The translations under genes and the position numbers were made by a program. This document shows, in pieces, positions 1-8,165 of a stretch of DNA of 64,000 bases. The stretch's first letter is position 1. Each line of letters opens with the position of its first letter. Under the pieces are notes generated by a model. That model was not told where the DNA came from. It searched no databases and worked only from the letters and a program-made list of their open reading frames with translations. The stretch lies in the NCBI RefSeq assembly GCF_000716435.1, contig NZ_JNWO01000030.1, positions 1 to 64,000 of the forward strand. Direction: 5' to 3'. The stretch comes from Streptomyces xylophagus (GTDB taxonomy: Bacteria > Actinomycetota > Actinomycetes > Streptomycetales > Streptomycetaceae).

Positions 1-660
1 GTCCCGCACCGCCCCAAGGGCTCCCCGTACACGGTGAACGACCAACTCATGGTCACGACGGCCCTGATGATCGCCCACTGGAACCGCGAACACGGCGAAC
101 ACCCCCGCCCGATGCGCATCACGATGCCGGTGGACGACCGCTCCCGGGACACGGACATGCCGATAGGCAACGGCACGAGACTCGTGGAAGTCACCTTCGC
201 CCCGGACGAGTTGACCACCGGAGCAGACCCCGCCCGCATGGGCGACCTACTCCACCGCACAGCAATCCGAACCCGCACCCTCAAAGCCCTCCCCCGCCCC
301 CAACTCGGCCACGGCGCAACCCTGTTGACGTCCCCCGTCGTCCCCGTCGCCTGGCGCGCCACCCTCACCCGCGGACTGCGCAGAGCAGCCGCCCCCTGGA
401 CCTCGACCACCCTGCTCAGCAACATCGGCCGCATCCCGTACACCCTGGACTTCGGCGGCGAAGCGGGCCGCGCGCACGCCGTCTGGTTCTCGGCCCCGGC
501 CCGCATGCCCCGCGGCCTCACCGTGACGACCGCCTCCACCGCGGGCAAGCTGCACGTGGCCCTGCGCTGGTCCCGCACCCTCCTCGGCCCCGGCGACGGC
601 GCCCACCTCCGCGACCTGTTCGAGCACTACCTGCACACGACGGAGGAGCACGCGCCATGA
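1..660 (+). CDS. Acyltransferase, condensation/WS-DGAT-like fold (5' truncated)
   Basis: The reading frame is open from base 1, so the true start lies upstream of the window; at least 219 residues are visible. The segment NDQLMVTTALMIAHWN followed by MRITMPVDDR and a GN-containing strand resembles the second half of condensation/wax-ester-synthase-like acyltransferases, where an ND motif and a MxPVxxR strand line the active-site tunnel. The HHxxxD catalytic motif would be upstream and is not seen. The stop overlaps the next gene by ATGA, so it is probably translationally coupled to the methyltransferase. An acyl-transfer role on a lipid or specialised metabolite is inference; the substrate is unknown. 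Confidence 0.6.
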   Translation, partial: VPHRPKGSPYTVNDQLMVTTALMIAHWNREHGEHPRPMRITMPVDDRSRDTDMPIGNGTRLVEVTFAPDELTTGADPARMGDLLHRTAIRTRTLKALPRPQLGHGATLLTSPVVPVAWRATLTRGLRRAAAPWTSTTLLSNIGRIPYTLDFGGEAGRAHAVWFSAPARMPRGLTVTTASTAGKLHVALRWSRTLLGPGDGAHLRDLFEHYLHTTEEHAP

Positions 661-1406
661 CGACCACCACACCCCCGCACCGCCCATCGATACACGGCGA
701 CCTCCGGGACTTCTACGAGAACCCCGCCGTCCCCGTCGCCTCCGGCCCCTCCCGCACGCTCCGCCAGGCCCGCATCCTGGCCACCGCCCTGGGCCCACCC
801 ACGGCCCCCCGACAGACCCGCACGATCCTCGACATCGGCTGCGGCGACGGCACCGCGGCCGCCACCGCCGCGCCTCTCCTCGCCGGCCACCGGATCGTCG
901 GCGTCGACTGGTCCCAGGACGCCCTCACCCGAGCCCGCACCCACCTCCCGTACACGGTCCGCGGCGAACTCACCGCGTTACCACTCCGCACAGCGACCGC
1001 CGACGCCGTGCTGTTCAGCGAGGTGATCGAGCACCTCGTCGACCCGGACACGGCGCTCGCCGAGATCCGCCGCGTCCTGCGCCCGGGAGGCCATCTCATG
1101 CTGTCCACACCGAACTTGGCCGCCTGGTACAACCGCGTCCTGCTGCTCGCCGGCGTCCAGCCCGTGTTCTCGGAGGTGAGTCTGCGCGCGATCCACGGCC
1201 GCCCGGGCAAGGAGGTCGTAGGACATCTGCGGCTCTACACCCCGCGTGCGCTGCGGGAGTTCGTGACCGCGGCCGGCTTCGAGGTCGTAGGACTCAAGGG
1301 CGCGCCCTTCCACGGCGTACCGCGAGCGCTCCGCCTCCTCGACCGACTGGCGTGCGCCAGACCGCAGTTGGCGTCGATCCTGCTGTTGCACGCGCGGAAG
1401 ACGTAG
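657..1406 (+). CDS. Class I SAM-dependent methyltransferase
   Basis: A 249-aa protein with a clear Rossmann methyltransferase core. Motif I is ILDIGCGDGT near residue 58, an acidic residue in VGVDWS follows, and VLFSEVIEHLVDP and LRPGGHLMLSTPN are the usual later motifs of the Methyltransf_11/25 group. The ATG overlaps the previous stop (ATGA). With the following permease, Trm112-like and FkbM genes it looks like one operon that modifies a small molecule or lipid. The acceptor substrate cannot be told from sequence. Confidence 0.85.
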   Translation: MTTTTPPHRPSIHGDLRDFYENPAVPVASGPSRTLRQARILATALGPPTAPRQTRTILDIGCGDGTAAATAAPLLAGHRIVGVDWSQDALTRARTHLPYTVRGELTALPLRTATADAVLFSEVIEHLVDPDTALAEIRRVLRPGGHLMLSTPNLAAWYNRVLLLAGVQPVFSEVSLRAIHGRPGKEVVGHLRLYTPRALREFVTAAGFEVVGLKGAPFHGVPRALRLLDRLACARPQLASILLLHARKT

Positions 1407-1417
1407 GGGGCGCGGCC

Positions 1418-2338
1418 GTGTGGTGGGGGGTGGCGGCGGCCCTGTTGGCGAACGTGCTGTACAGCACCGGCTTCGTCCTGGAGAAGCGGGCGCTGGCGGC
1501 CCTGCCCGAGGTGACGGTGCGCCAACCACTGCGGCTGCTACGGCTGGTGGTCGGCAGCCCGCTGTGGATCGGCGGGTCCCTCGCGCTCGCCGCCGGGTTC
1601 GGCGCGCAGCTCGCCGTGTACCGGACGCTGCCGATCGCCGCCGCGCAGGGCATCTTCGTGTCGGGCCTGGTGCTGCTCGTGCTGCTGTCCGCGCGGATGC
1701 TCGGCGAGGAGACCAGCGGCCGCGAACGGTACGCGCTGGCGGCGATCCTCGTCGCGCTGCTGATGGTGGTGCTGTCGCTGAAGGAGGGCTCGGACCACGT
1801 CAGCCGCAACGCGCCCTATCCGCTGATCCTGTTGGTGTGCGTGCCCTCGCTGGCGGCCGGCGTCTGGCTGTACCGGTCCACCGAACGCAGCGCCGGCCAC
1901 CGGCACCGGCTGCCCACCACGGGCGTCGAATACGGCGTGGCGGTGGGCCTGTTGTACGGGGTCAGCTCGCTCGCCATCAAGGGGGTGTCGAGCTATCTGA
2001 CCACAAGTGACCTGGGAGGGGCGGTAGTTGCCCTGCTCAAGTCCCCGTACCCCTATCTCCTTCTCTTCACGGGCGCGTTCGGCCTGGTCATGTCCCAGGC
2101 GGCGCTGCAACGCTGCCGGGCCTCGCTGATCGTGCCGGTCTGTACGACGGTGACGAGCCTGTTCACGGCGGTGCTCGGCACGCTCTCGTTCGGCGAGGCC
2201 CTGCCGCACGACCCGCTGCGACTGGCCCTGCGGATCGGGGGCACCGTACTGGCGGTCACCGTCCTGCTGACCATGCCGAAGCACGACGACGCACCCCAGC
2301 CACCTGCTGCGACCAAGGAAGAGGCGACTAGCAGTTGA
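1418..2338 (+). CDS. Multi-pass membrane protein, EamA/DMT-like permease
   Basis: A predicted 306-aa protein starting at GTG 1418, chosen because TAGGGGG lies about 8 bp upstream and the first helix (WWGVAAALLANVLYSTGF) follows at once; a longer form would overlap the methyltransferase. It has roughly nine or ten hydrophobic helices separated by short charged loops, as in EamA/drug-metabolite transporters. The stop codon lies in the left 9-bp repeat flanking the IS607-type element, so the element inserted exactly at the 3' end of this gene and apparently preserved its stop. An export role within the operon is inferred. Confidence 0.75.
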   Translation: MWWGVAAALLANVLYSTGFVLEKRALAALPEVTVRQPLRLLRLVVGSPLWIGGSLALAAGFGAQLAVYRTLPIAAAQGIFVSGLVLLVLLSARMLGEETSGRERYALAAILVALLMVVLSLKEGSDHVSRNAPYPLILLVCVPSLAAGVWLYRSTERSAGHRHRLPTTGVEYGVAVGLLYGVSSLAIKGVSSYLTTSDLGGAVVALLKSPYPYLLLFTGAFGLVMSQAALQRCRASLIVPVCTTVTSLFTAVLGTLSFGEALPHDPLRLALRIGGTVLAVTVLLTMPKHDDAPQPPAATKEEATSS

Positions 2339-2371
2339 TTTCTTGCGCACTGTTGCTCATAGTTGCTCCCT

Positions 2372-2983
2372 ATGGGCAACATATATCGGATCAGCGAGTT
2401 CGCATCCCGGATCGGGCGGTCGCCTCAGACCATCCGACGGTGGGAGCGCGAGGGCCGCATCAGGCCCAGGCGCACATCCACGGGACAGCGATATTTCGAA
2501 GAGTCCGACGTGCTTGCCGTTCTACGGCCCGGCTTCGACGCCTCTTCGCGGGCCACAGTTGTCTACTGCCGGGTGTCCTCGCCCGGCCAGAAGGACGACC
2601 TGGCCTCCCAATTGGCAGCTATGGAGACCTTCTGCCTAGGTGCTGGTATCGCGGTGGACGACTGGGTGCAGGAAGTCGGCGAAGGCATGAACTTGCGCCG
2701 CAAAGAGTTCCTCGCGCTCATGGACCGTATCGAACAGGGAGAGATTGCGCGGCTGGTCATCGCACACAAGGACCGTCTCGCCCGGTTCGGGTTCGATCTG
2801 ATCGAGCACACCGCCCAACGACACGGCTGCGAAATCGTCATCGCGAATGTCGAGTCGATCTCGCCACGGCAGGAACTGGTAGAGGATCTACTGGCGATCG
2901 TGCACACCTTCTCCTGCCACCTGCACGAACTGCGTCGCTACGAGAAGATCCTCAAAGACGAACTCACCGGCGGTGGGCGGTGA
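2372..2983 (+). CDS. tnpA: IS607-family serine recombinase (TnpA) with MerR-type HTH
   Basis: A 203-aa protein. The N-terminal 55 residues form a MerR-like helix-turn-helix (YRISEFASRIGRSPQTIRRW). A small serine-recombinase catalytic domain follows, with the nucleophile in VVYCRVSSPGQKDDL and later motifs VIAHKDRLARFGFDL. ATG 2372 is preferred to TTG 2363. The hairpin GTTGC...GCAAC around the start could be an autoregulatory site. It catalyses strand exchange for transposition; its 3' end overlaps tnpB by GTGA. Confidence 0.88.
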   Translation: MGNIYRISEFASRIGRSPQTIRRWEREGRIRPRRTSTGQRYFEESDVLAVLRPGFDASSRATVVYCRVSSPGQKDDLASQLAAMETFCLGAGIAVDDWVQEVGEGMNLRRKEFLALMDRIEQGEIARLVIAHKDRLARFGFDLIEHTAQRHGCEIVIANVESISPRQELVEDLLAIVHTFSCHLHELRRYEKILKDELTGGGR

Positions 2984-4413
2984 AGGTGACCCGCATCGCA
3001 TATTCCAAGAACCTCAACGCGGGGAAGTACTCACATCTCTCCGAGCAGGCATGTCGCCTCGGGCGGGTGCGGGCCCTGGTATGGCGACGTTATGGCTCGG
3101 TCGGCGGTGTCGGAATCTCCGATCGGGCGATCCGTGACGCGTGGATGACAGACGGGACCGCCGCCACCTTCGGCGTACTGGCCAATGCGTGGAAAGAAAC
3201 CGTCCGGGATGCAGTAGCCGATATCAAAGCTGCCCGTGAGGCCGCAAAAGTTGTCGTGCGCAAGGCCATTCACCGTCGATACCACACTGAGGAAGAACGC
3301 AAGGCTGCCTACACCGCGCTCAAGTACGACCAGTGGACGAGTGATCCGTTCCTGGCGCGGCAGATGCGCGACCACAGCAAGCACGGCATCAGCCACACCA
3401 TGAATCAGATTGTGGTACGCAGCGACCAGTACAAAGCGTTCTCCCTCTCCGAGGAGGGGAACATCTGGCTTGCAGTGCCGTCTCTGGTACGCCGGAAGAT
3501 GATCACTATCCCGCTGAACACCACGGTCGCCCCGACCGGGACACTGCGACTGATCCTTCGAGGCAGCCGCGTCGAGGTGCACTACACCATCGACGCACCG
3601 GACCTCACCGAGTCCCGGCCCTGTGGAAACAGAACAGTCGGAGTGGACAAGGGATACACCGAAGTCCTCACCGACTCCGACGGCAACCACCACGGCGAAG
3701 AACTCGGCGACCTCCTGAGGACCGAGTCCGACTTCCTCAAAGCCAAGAACGCCCGCCGAGCCAAGATCCGAGCTATCGCCGAGAAAGCCCGTAGGGCCGG
3801 AAACCGGGCCAAGGCCGACCGGATCAACCGCAACAACCTGGGTCTGGTCAAGCGCAACCGGCGACGAGAGCGCTTCGAATCCCAGGTCCGCACCATAACT
3901 TTCACCGCCGCCCACGCTGTCATCGACAAGGCAGACAAAGTCGTAGCCGAAGACCTGACCTCCCGCTTCGCGTCCCAGAAAAACCTTGGCAAGAACACCA
4001 ACCGCCGCCTCGCCGCCTGGACCAAAGGCGTCACAGCAGAGGCGCTTGCATCCGTGTCAGAGCGCAGAGGTTCTGCGCTGACGCTGGTCAACGCGGCCTA
4101 CACGTCACAAGTCGCCCCCTGCTGCAAGGTCCTCGGATCTCGTTCAGGGGACCGGCTTCACTGCACTCGGTGCGGGGACCTGTGGCAAGCGGACCACGCG
4201 GCTGCGATCAACGTCCTGGAACGAGACGGTGACCCTGACATCACCCTGTTCACCCCGCATACACGGGTGAAGCAGATCATCCAGGAACGGACCGATCGCC
4301 ACCGGACCAGACTGCCGGTCCAGGACTCCAGCGCCGTACTCGGGCGCGGAGAGCGAATGATCCGATCCGAGCAGCAATGCTCAAGCAGTAGGAAGCAGTT
4401 GACTCCCCCATGA
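2980..4413 (+). CDS. tnpB: TnpB, RNA-guided RuvC-like nuclease of IS607-type element
   Basis: A 477-aa protein starting at GTG 2980, overlapping tnpA. The RuvC residues look intact: Asp in VGVDKGYTEVL, Glu in VVAEDLTSRF and Asp in QADHAAAINVL. The zinc-ribbon near the C-terminus is APCC...CTRCG, with the first cysteine pair adjacent rather than CxxC. TnpB proteins use an RNA from the element's right end to cut DNA next to a target motif. The coding frame runs about 11 bp past the right repeat, and its stop overlaps the ATG of the next host gene (ATGA at 4410). Confidence 0.87.
   Translation: MKVTRIAYSKNLNAGKYSHLSEQACRLGRVRALVWRRYGSVGGVGISDRAIRDAWMTDGTAATFGVLANAWKETVRDAVADIKAAREAAKVVVRKAIHRRYHTEEERKAAYTALKYDQWTSDPFLARQMRDHSKHGISHTMNQIVVRSDQYKAFSLSEEGNIWLAVPSLVRRKMITIPLNTTVAPTGTLRLILRGSRVEVHYTIDAPDLTESRPCGNRTVGVDKGYTEVLTDSDGNHHGEELGDLLRTESDFLKAKNARRAKIRAIAEKARRAGNRAKADRINRNNLGLVKRNRRRERFESQVRTITFTAAHAVIDKADKVVAEDLTSRFASQKNLGKNTNRRLAAWTKGVTAEALASVSERRGSALTLVNAAYTSQVAPCCKVLGSRSGDRLHCTRCGDLWQADHAAAINVLERDGDPDITLFTPHTRVKQIIQERTDRHRTRLPVQDSSAVLGRGERMIRSEQQCSSSRKQLTPP
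4250..4402 (+). ncRNA. Predicted omega RNA (reRNA) at TnpB 3' end
   Basis: In TnpB elements the guide RNA overlaps the tnpB 3' end and runs to the right end, with the guide taken from the flank. Here a hairpin GAGCA-gcaa-TGCTC lies at 4369-4382, just inside the right boundary, as expected. The 5' limit is a guess. The adjoining flank, which begins at the Trm112-like gene start, would be the natural guide. Confidence 0.4.
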
Positions 4414-4619
4414 ACCCGGACGACCCCCTGCTGAAGATCCTGGCCTGCCCGCTCGACAAGGGCCCGCTGCATCTGCTGCCCACGGACGCCCTGTACAACC
4501 CGCGCCTGCGCCGCCGTTACCCCATCGTCGACGGCATCCCCCAGCTCCTGCCCTCGTCCGGAGAGCAAGTGACCGACGACGGCGAACACGAGGAACTCCT
4601 CAAACGGATGGCCCCATGA
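4410..4619 (+). CDS. Trm112-family small protein (UPF0434-like)
   Basis: A 69-aa protein with the family signature LLKILACPLDKGPLHLL near the N-terminus and YPIVDGIPQLLP in the middle. Members are small zinc-ribbon-like or degenerate folds that often pair with methyltransferases as activators. Only one Cys remains here, so metal binding is doubtful. It ends by overlapping the FkbM methyltransferase start (ATGA), which supports a partner role for one of the two methyltransferases. The upstream operon link is now interrupted by the IS607-type element. Confidence 0.82.
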   Translation: MNPDDPLLKILACPLDKGPLHLLPTDALYNPRLRRRYPIVDGIPQLLPSSGEQVTDDGEHEELLKRMAP

Positions 4620-5575
4620 CCCCCACAACTCCCGTGCCCCGCACGCTCACCGCCCGCCTCGCGCCCCTCCTCCCCACCCGGCTCGTCGCCGCCACCGCCC
4701 GCGCCGTCTACCCCCGCTTCGAACCCGAACTGGCCCGCCTGGGCGACCTGTTGCCGCCCGACTGCGGCACGGCGGTCGACGTCGGCGGCTGGTACGGCCC
4801 CTGGACGCACCGCCTCTGCAGACACGCGCGCCAGGTGGTGACCATCGAACCGGTCCCCCACCTGGCGCGGCTCCTCGCCTCCGCCGCCCCCGCGAACGCC
4901 ATGGTGATCCCGGCCGCCGCCTCGGACCGCCCCGGCACCGCCCGCCTGTGGCTGCCCCCGGACGACGAGGGCGACCGGGGTGTGTCCTCGCTGGTCCGCC
5001 GGGACATCCACGCCCGCGCCCTGCACGTCCCCTGCGTCACCCTCGACGGCCTGGGCCTCAAGGACGTCGGCTTCATCAAGATCGACGTCGACGGCAACGA
5101 ACTGGCCGTCCTGCACGGCGCGACCGGCCTCCTGGCCCGCGACCACCCCGCCCTATTCGTCGAACTGGAGTCACGCATCCAGCCGATCGCGCCCGTGGTG
5201 ACGTACCTGTCGCTGCTCGGCTACGAGGGCTGGGTCCTCCCGGACCGGAACAGCGACTGGGTCCGCCTGTCCGCCTTCCCCCTCGAAGCACATCAGGCCC
5301 TCACCTCGTACGTCGTCTCCCAGGGCCTGCTGCGCCGCGTCCTGCCCTTCGCGCGCGGCCCCCGTTACGTCAACTCGGTCCTGTTCCTGCCCGACGGCCG
5401 CAGCCCCGGTGCCAGTGCCGGTGCCGATGCCGGTGTCAGTGCCGTGCGCGACGATGGATCGCATGCCCGAAGCGAAACGCCCCGCCGGCCCCTTCAGCCC
5501 CCTCGACTTCCAACTGGTCCTGCTGCGCCGCATGGCGGACCACAACCCGGACCTGGTCGAGGACGCCCGTCATGA
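4616..5575 (+). CDS. FkbM-family SAM methyltransferase
   Basis: A 319-aa protein. SAM-binding motif VDVGGWYGPW lies near residue 56, an acidic post-I residue is in VVTIEP, and FIKIDVDGNELAVLHGA is the FkbM hallmark. FkbM enzymes are O-methyltransferases of polyketides, glycopeptides or sugars; the substrate here is unknown. The conserved domain ends about residue 262. The last ~55 residues run through a hexanucleotide repeat (5408-5443) and overlap the next gene by about 120 bp in another frame, so this tail may be a recent extension after stop-codon loss. Confidence 0.82.
   Translation: MTPTTPVPRTLTARLAPLLPTRLVAATARAVYPRFEPELARLGDLLPPDCGTAVDVGGWYGPWTHRLCRHARQVVTIEPVPHLARLLASAAPANAMVIPAAASDRPGTARLWLPPDDEGDRGVSSLVRRDIHARALHVPCVTLDGLGLKDVGFIKIDVDGNELAVLHGATGLLARDHPALFVELESRIQPIAPVVTYLSLLGYEGWVLPDRNSDWVRLSAFPLEAHQALTSYVVSQGLLRRVLPFARGPRYVNSVLFLPDGRSPGASAGADAGVSAVRDDGSHARSETPRRPLQPPRLPTGPAAPHGGPQPGPGRGRPS
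5408..5443 (+). repeat. Six imperfect 6-bp tandem units (GGTGCC-like)
   Basis: Units read GGTGCC, AGTGCC, GGTGCC, GATGCC, GGTGTC, AGTGCC. The array lies at the end of the FkbM domain and just before the start of the next gene. Whole units do not shift frame, but slippage that is not a multiple of 3 would fuse the two reading frames. Confidence 0.8.
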
Positions 5576-6053
5576 GCTGGGCGCCTCGATCGCCGACATG
5601 CGCGAGGCCAACAAGCGTTGGCAGGCGATGCTGCACTCCCCGAGAGGCCGGGCCGCGGCCTCCCGGTACCGCCAGATCCTCGGCACCCCGGAGTCATCCG
5701 TAAAACGTCGGATCGGCGACCTGGACTGCGAGGCCTGGCAGTGGCCCCTCCCCCTCTGGCCCGACCTCCGCTTCGAGGTGCTCACCGCCCCGAACGGCGC
5801 CGTATGGAACGAATGGCTGGTCCGCGCCCCGGGCACCGAAGGCCCCGCCCTCCAGACTCTCGAGGACCTGACCCCCTGGTCCTGCACGGTCGACGAGGCG
5901 GCCCGCGCCTTCGCCCCCGTCCGCCCCCTGGAGGGCACGGCTCCGACCCGCTGGGGCCTGGCCTTCACCGCCCCGGACGCGCAAGGCGTACGACACCAGT
6001 GCGCGGCCGAGTTCACCTGGGGCCTGCTGCAACGAACGGCGGTCAAGGAGTGA
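5454..6053 (+). CDS. Conserved hypothetical protein
   Basis: A 199-aa soluble protein starting at ATG 5454 (5463 is an alternative), read in a different frame inside the FkbM tail. No signal peptide, membrane segment or catalytic motif is recognised. The C-terminal half is rich in Trp and Pro (WQWPLPLWPDLRFEVL, WGLAFTAPD). Codon third positions are strongly G/C, supporting coding. The 3' end overlaps the convergent ATP-grasp gene by 11 bp, so the two transcripts are complementary at their ends. Function unknown. Confidence 0.6.
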   Translation: MDRMPEAKRPAGPFSPLDFQLVLLRRMADHNPDLVEDARHELGASIADMREANKRWQAMLHSPRGRAAASRYRQILGTPESSVKRRIGDLDCEAWQWPLPLWPDLRFEVLTAPNGAVWNEWLVRAPGTEGPALQTLEDLTPWSCTVDEAARAFAPVRPLEGTAPTRWGLAFTAPDAQGVRHQCAAEFTWGLLQRTAVKE

Positions 6054-6921
6054 CGGCAGCCGCGAGAATCGCCTCGACCACCGCGGCCAACGACGTCCCC
6101 GGATGCAGATCGAGGAAGAGATTCGGCTCGACCAGCTCCAGTTCCATCACACACGGCTCCCCGTCCGGCCCGTCCACGAGGTCCACGCGCGCGTACAGCA
6201 GCTCCGGCGCGTCCGGTACGGCGGCCAACGCCCGTTCGGCGACGGAGAGTTCGGCCTCGGTCGCGGTCCACGGCTCCAGGTCCGGGTGGGACACCTTGTC
6301 GTCGTCGTAGGCCGTGCCCCGCGCCAGCACGGCCCCCTTCCGCGAGGCGTGCACGAACCGCCCGCCGAAGAACAGCAGCGCCCGCTCCCCACTGACGTCC
6401 ACGTTCGTCAGATACGGCTGCACCATCGCGGTGAGCCCCTCCGCGTGCATCCGCTCCAGCTGTCGTACGGCCGTCTCGCGCTCGTCGGGTGTGTAGCGCG
6501 CGGCGAAGCGGGCGCCCGCGCCGGAGGTCGGCTTGACGACGTACTCGTGGTCGTCGGGGAGGTCGGCCGGGTCACCGGCGGCGAGATAGCGGGTCGGTAC
6601 GACGGGCACGCCGGCCGCCGCGAGGTCGCCGAGGTAGCGCTTGTCGGTGTTCCACCGCACGACCTGGACCGGATTGGCGAGCCGTGTCGCCTTCGCGGTC
6701 CGCTCGGCCCACGCCACGAACTCGGCCACCCGCCAGGTGTAGTCCCAGGTCGAGCGGATGAGCACGAGGTCGTACGCGCCCCAGTCGGTCCCGGCGTCGT
6801 CCCACGGCACGGCGACGGCCTCGGCCCCGGCCGCCCGCAACGCCTCCACCAGCACCGGAAGGTCACGGTCCTTGCTGGGCTTCGGTCCGGGGTCGTAGGT
6901 GGCGAGCGCGATACGGGGCAC
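6043..6921 (-). CDS. ATP-grasp domain protein (RimK/cycloserine-ligase-like)
   Basis: A 292-aa protein. Start GTG 6921 was chosen because GGAG lies just upstream and the protein then begins PRIALATYDPGP. It has an N-terminal pre-ATP-grasp domain (LVLIRSTWDYTWR), an ATP-binding lysine region (YVVKPTSGAGARFAARY), and a C-terminal metal-binding ELELVEPNLFLDLHP. Such enzymes form amide or peptide bonds through an acyl-phosphate. The substrate is unknown. It is divergent from the MerR-PP2C gene and convergent with the preceding one. Confidence 0.8.
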   Translation of the reverse strand: MPRIALATYDPGPKPSKDRDLPVLVEALRAAGAEAVAVPWDDAGTDWGAYDLVLIRSTWDYTWRVAEFVAWAERTAKATRLANPVQVVRWNTDKRYLGDLAAAGVPVVPTRYLAAGDPADLPDDHEYVVKPTSGAGARFAARYTPDERETAVRQLERMHAEGLTAMVQPYLTNVDVSGERALLFFGGRFVHASRKGAVLARGTAYDDDKVSHPDLEPWTATEAELSVAERALAAVPDAPELLYARVDLVDGPDGEPCVMELELVEPNLFLDLHPGTSLAAVVEAILAAAVTP

Positions 6922-6995
6922 GGGGTCTCCATCCGGATGCCGACTGTGGACAGATCCGCAGGTTAACCATGACCCCCGCAACCGCGGCAACCGGA

Positions 6996-7026
6996 TTGAC
7001 CTTCCCCTTTGGTGAAGCCCCAGCAT
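6996..7026 (+). promoter_or_regulatory. MerR-type promoter/operator
   Basis: TTGACC (6996-7001) and CAGCAT (7021-7026) are separated by 19 bp, the over-long spacer typical of MerR-regulated promoters. Inside the spacer an inverted repeat pairs CTTC (7001-7004) with GAAG (7014-7017). It lies just upstream of the MerR-PP2C gene, so autoregulation is likely. Confidence 0.55.
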
Positions 7027-7058
7027 CGGTGGCGGAACCGGAGGAGACAGAGGCACAC

Positions 7059-8105
7059 ATGAACATGCTCACGATCGGGGCCTTCGCGCGGGCGTGCAGG
7101 CTGTCGCCGAAGGCGCTGCGGCTGTACGACGAGCTTGAGCTGTTGCGGCCGGCGCGCGTGGACCCCGACAGCGGTTACCGGTACTACGCGGTGGAGCAGC
7201 TGGAGCGGGCGCGGCTGGTCGCGTGGCTGCGGCGGCTGGGCATGCCGCTGGCCGGTATCCGTGAGGTGTGCGCCCTCGAACCGGCCGCCGCCGCCCGCGA
7301 GATCCGCGCCTTCTGGGCCCGGGTCGAGGCGGACACGGCCGAGCGGCGGGATCTCGCCGGGTTCCTCGTCGACCATCTCGCGGCCGTGACGGCCGTACCG
7401 GGAAAGGACACCACCATGCTCGAACTGCGTTACTCCGCCCACTCGGACCGAGGTCTGGTCCGCCCCTCCAACCAGGACGCGGCGTACGCGGGCGCGCGGC
7501 TGCTGGCCGTGGCCGACGGGTTCGGTCCGGCGGGCGCGCCCGTGAGCAGCGCGGCGGTGGAGGCGCTGCGTTTCCTGGACACCGAGGAGGTGCCTGCGGG
7601 CAATGTGCTCAACCTCCTGGAGGAGGCGGTACGGGGCGCCACCGAGGCGGTCCGTGACGTGGCCGATCCGAGCGAGAACGGCACGACGCTGACCGCGTTG
7701 CTGTGGACGGGCTCGAAGCTGGCACTCGTGCACATCGGGGACTCGCGCGCGTATCTGCTGCGCGACGGCGGGCTCTTCCGGATCACGCACGACCACTCGG
7801 TCGTCCAGTCGCTGATCGACGAGGGCCGGCTGACCCCGGAGGAGGCCGGCTCCCACCCTCAACGCACCTTGCTCCTCAAGGCGTTGACGACCGGCGCCCC
7901 CGACCTGAAACTCCACGACGCCCGGCGCGGCGACCGCTACCTCCTGTGCTCGGACGGCCTGACCGCGGTCGTCCCGGAGCACCGCATCCGTGAACTCCTC
8001 ACCGCGAGCCCGGACCCGGAGGAGGCGGTACGGTCCCTGGTCGACGCGGCGAACGAGGCCGGAGGTCCGGACAACGTCAGCTGTGTGGTGGCGGACGTGG
8101 TGTAG
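7059..8105 (+). CDS. MerR-type HTH fused to PP2C phosphatase
   Basis: A 348-aa protein starting at ATG 7059 behind GGAGGAG. Residues 1-70 form a MerR DNA-binding domain (MLTIGAFARACRLSPKALRL, DPDSGYRYY); a helical linker follows. From about residue 120 comes a PP2C Ser/Thr phosphatase: SDRGLVRPSNQDA, LLAVADGFG, LVHIGDSRAYLLRDG, LLCSDGLTAVV and GGPDNVSCVVADVV. The metal-binding aspartates are present; the usual DGMGG loop reads DGFGPAG. The fusion suggests promoter control linked to dephosphorylation or to a signal sensed by the phosphatase domain. Confidence 0.88.
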   Translation: MNMLTIGAFARACRLSPKALRLYDELELLRPARVDPDSGYRYYAVEQLERARLVAWLRRLGMPLAGIREVCALEPAAAAREIRAFWARVEADTAERRDLAGFLVDHLAAVTAVPGKDTTMLELRYSAHSDRGLVRPSNQDAAYAGARLLAVADGFGPAGAPVSSAAVEALRFLDTEEVPAGNVLNLLEEAVRGATEAVRDVADPSENGTTLTALLWTGSKLALVHIGDSRAYLLRDGGLFRITHDHSVVQSLIDEGRLTPEEAGSHPQRTLLLKALTTGAPDLKLHDARRGDRYLLCSDGLTAVVPEHRIRELLTASPDPEEAVRSLVDAANEAGGPDNVSCVVADVV

Positions 8106-8165
8106 GAACGGGGGTGTCCCCGGCGTCCGGGGACCGTTGCCCCCGACGACCAAGGAGTGCGCCGC

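Larger units (their letters stand above)
2330..4402 (+). mobile_element. IS607-type insertion sequence (serine recombinase + TnpB)
   Basis: The element carries a MerR-HTH/serine-recombinase gene and an overlapping tnpB, the IS607 gene order. It separates the permease gene from the Trm112-like gene, which would otherwise be 8 bp apart. The 9-bp sequence AGCAGTTGA occurs at 2330-2338 and again at 4394-4402, so the exact ends are ambiguous within this repeat. IS607 elements normally make no long target duplications, so the repeat may instead be end homology. Both genes look intact. Confidence 0.8.

Noticed and set aside
2335..4413. A 692-codon open frame covering the IS607 recombinase region
   Set aside because: Only the part from GTG 2980 is TnpB; the upstream part is out of frame with the well-supported recombinase and has no domain.
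6043..6053. 11-bp convergent overlap of two genes as a regulatory antisense device
   Set aside because: Short 3' overlaps are common in compact high-GC genomes and nothing else supports regulation.
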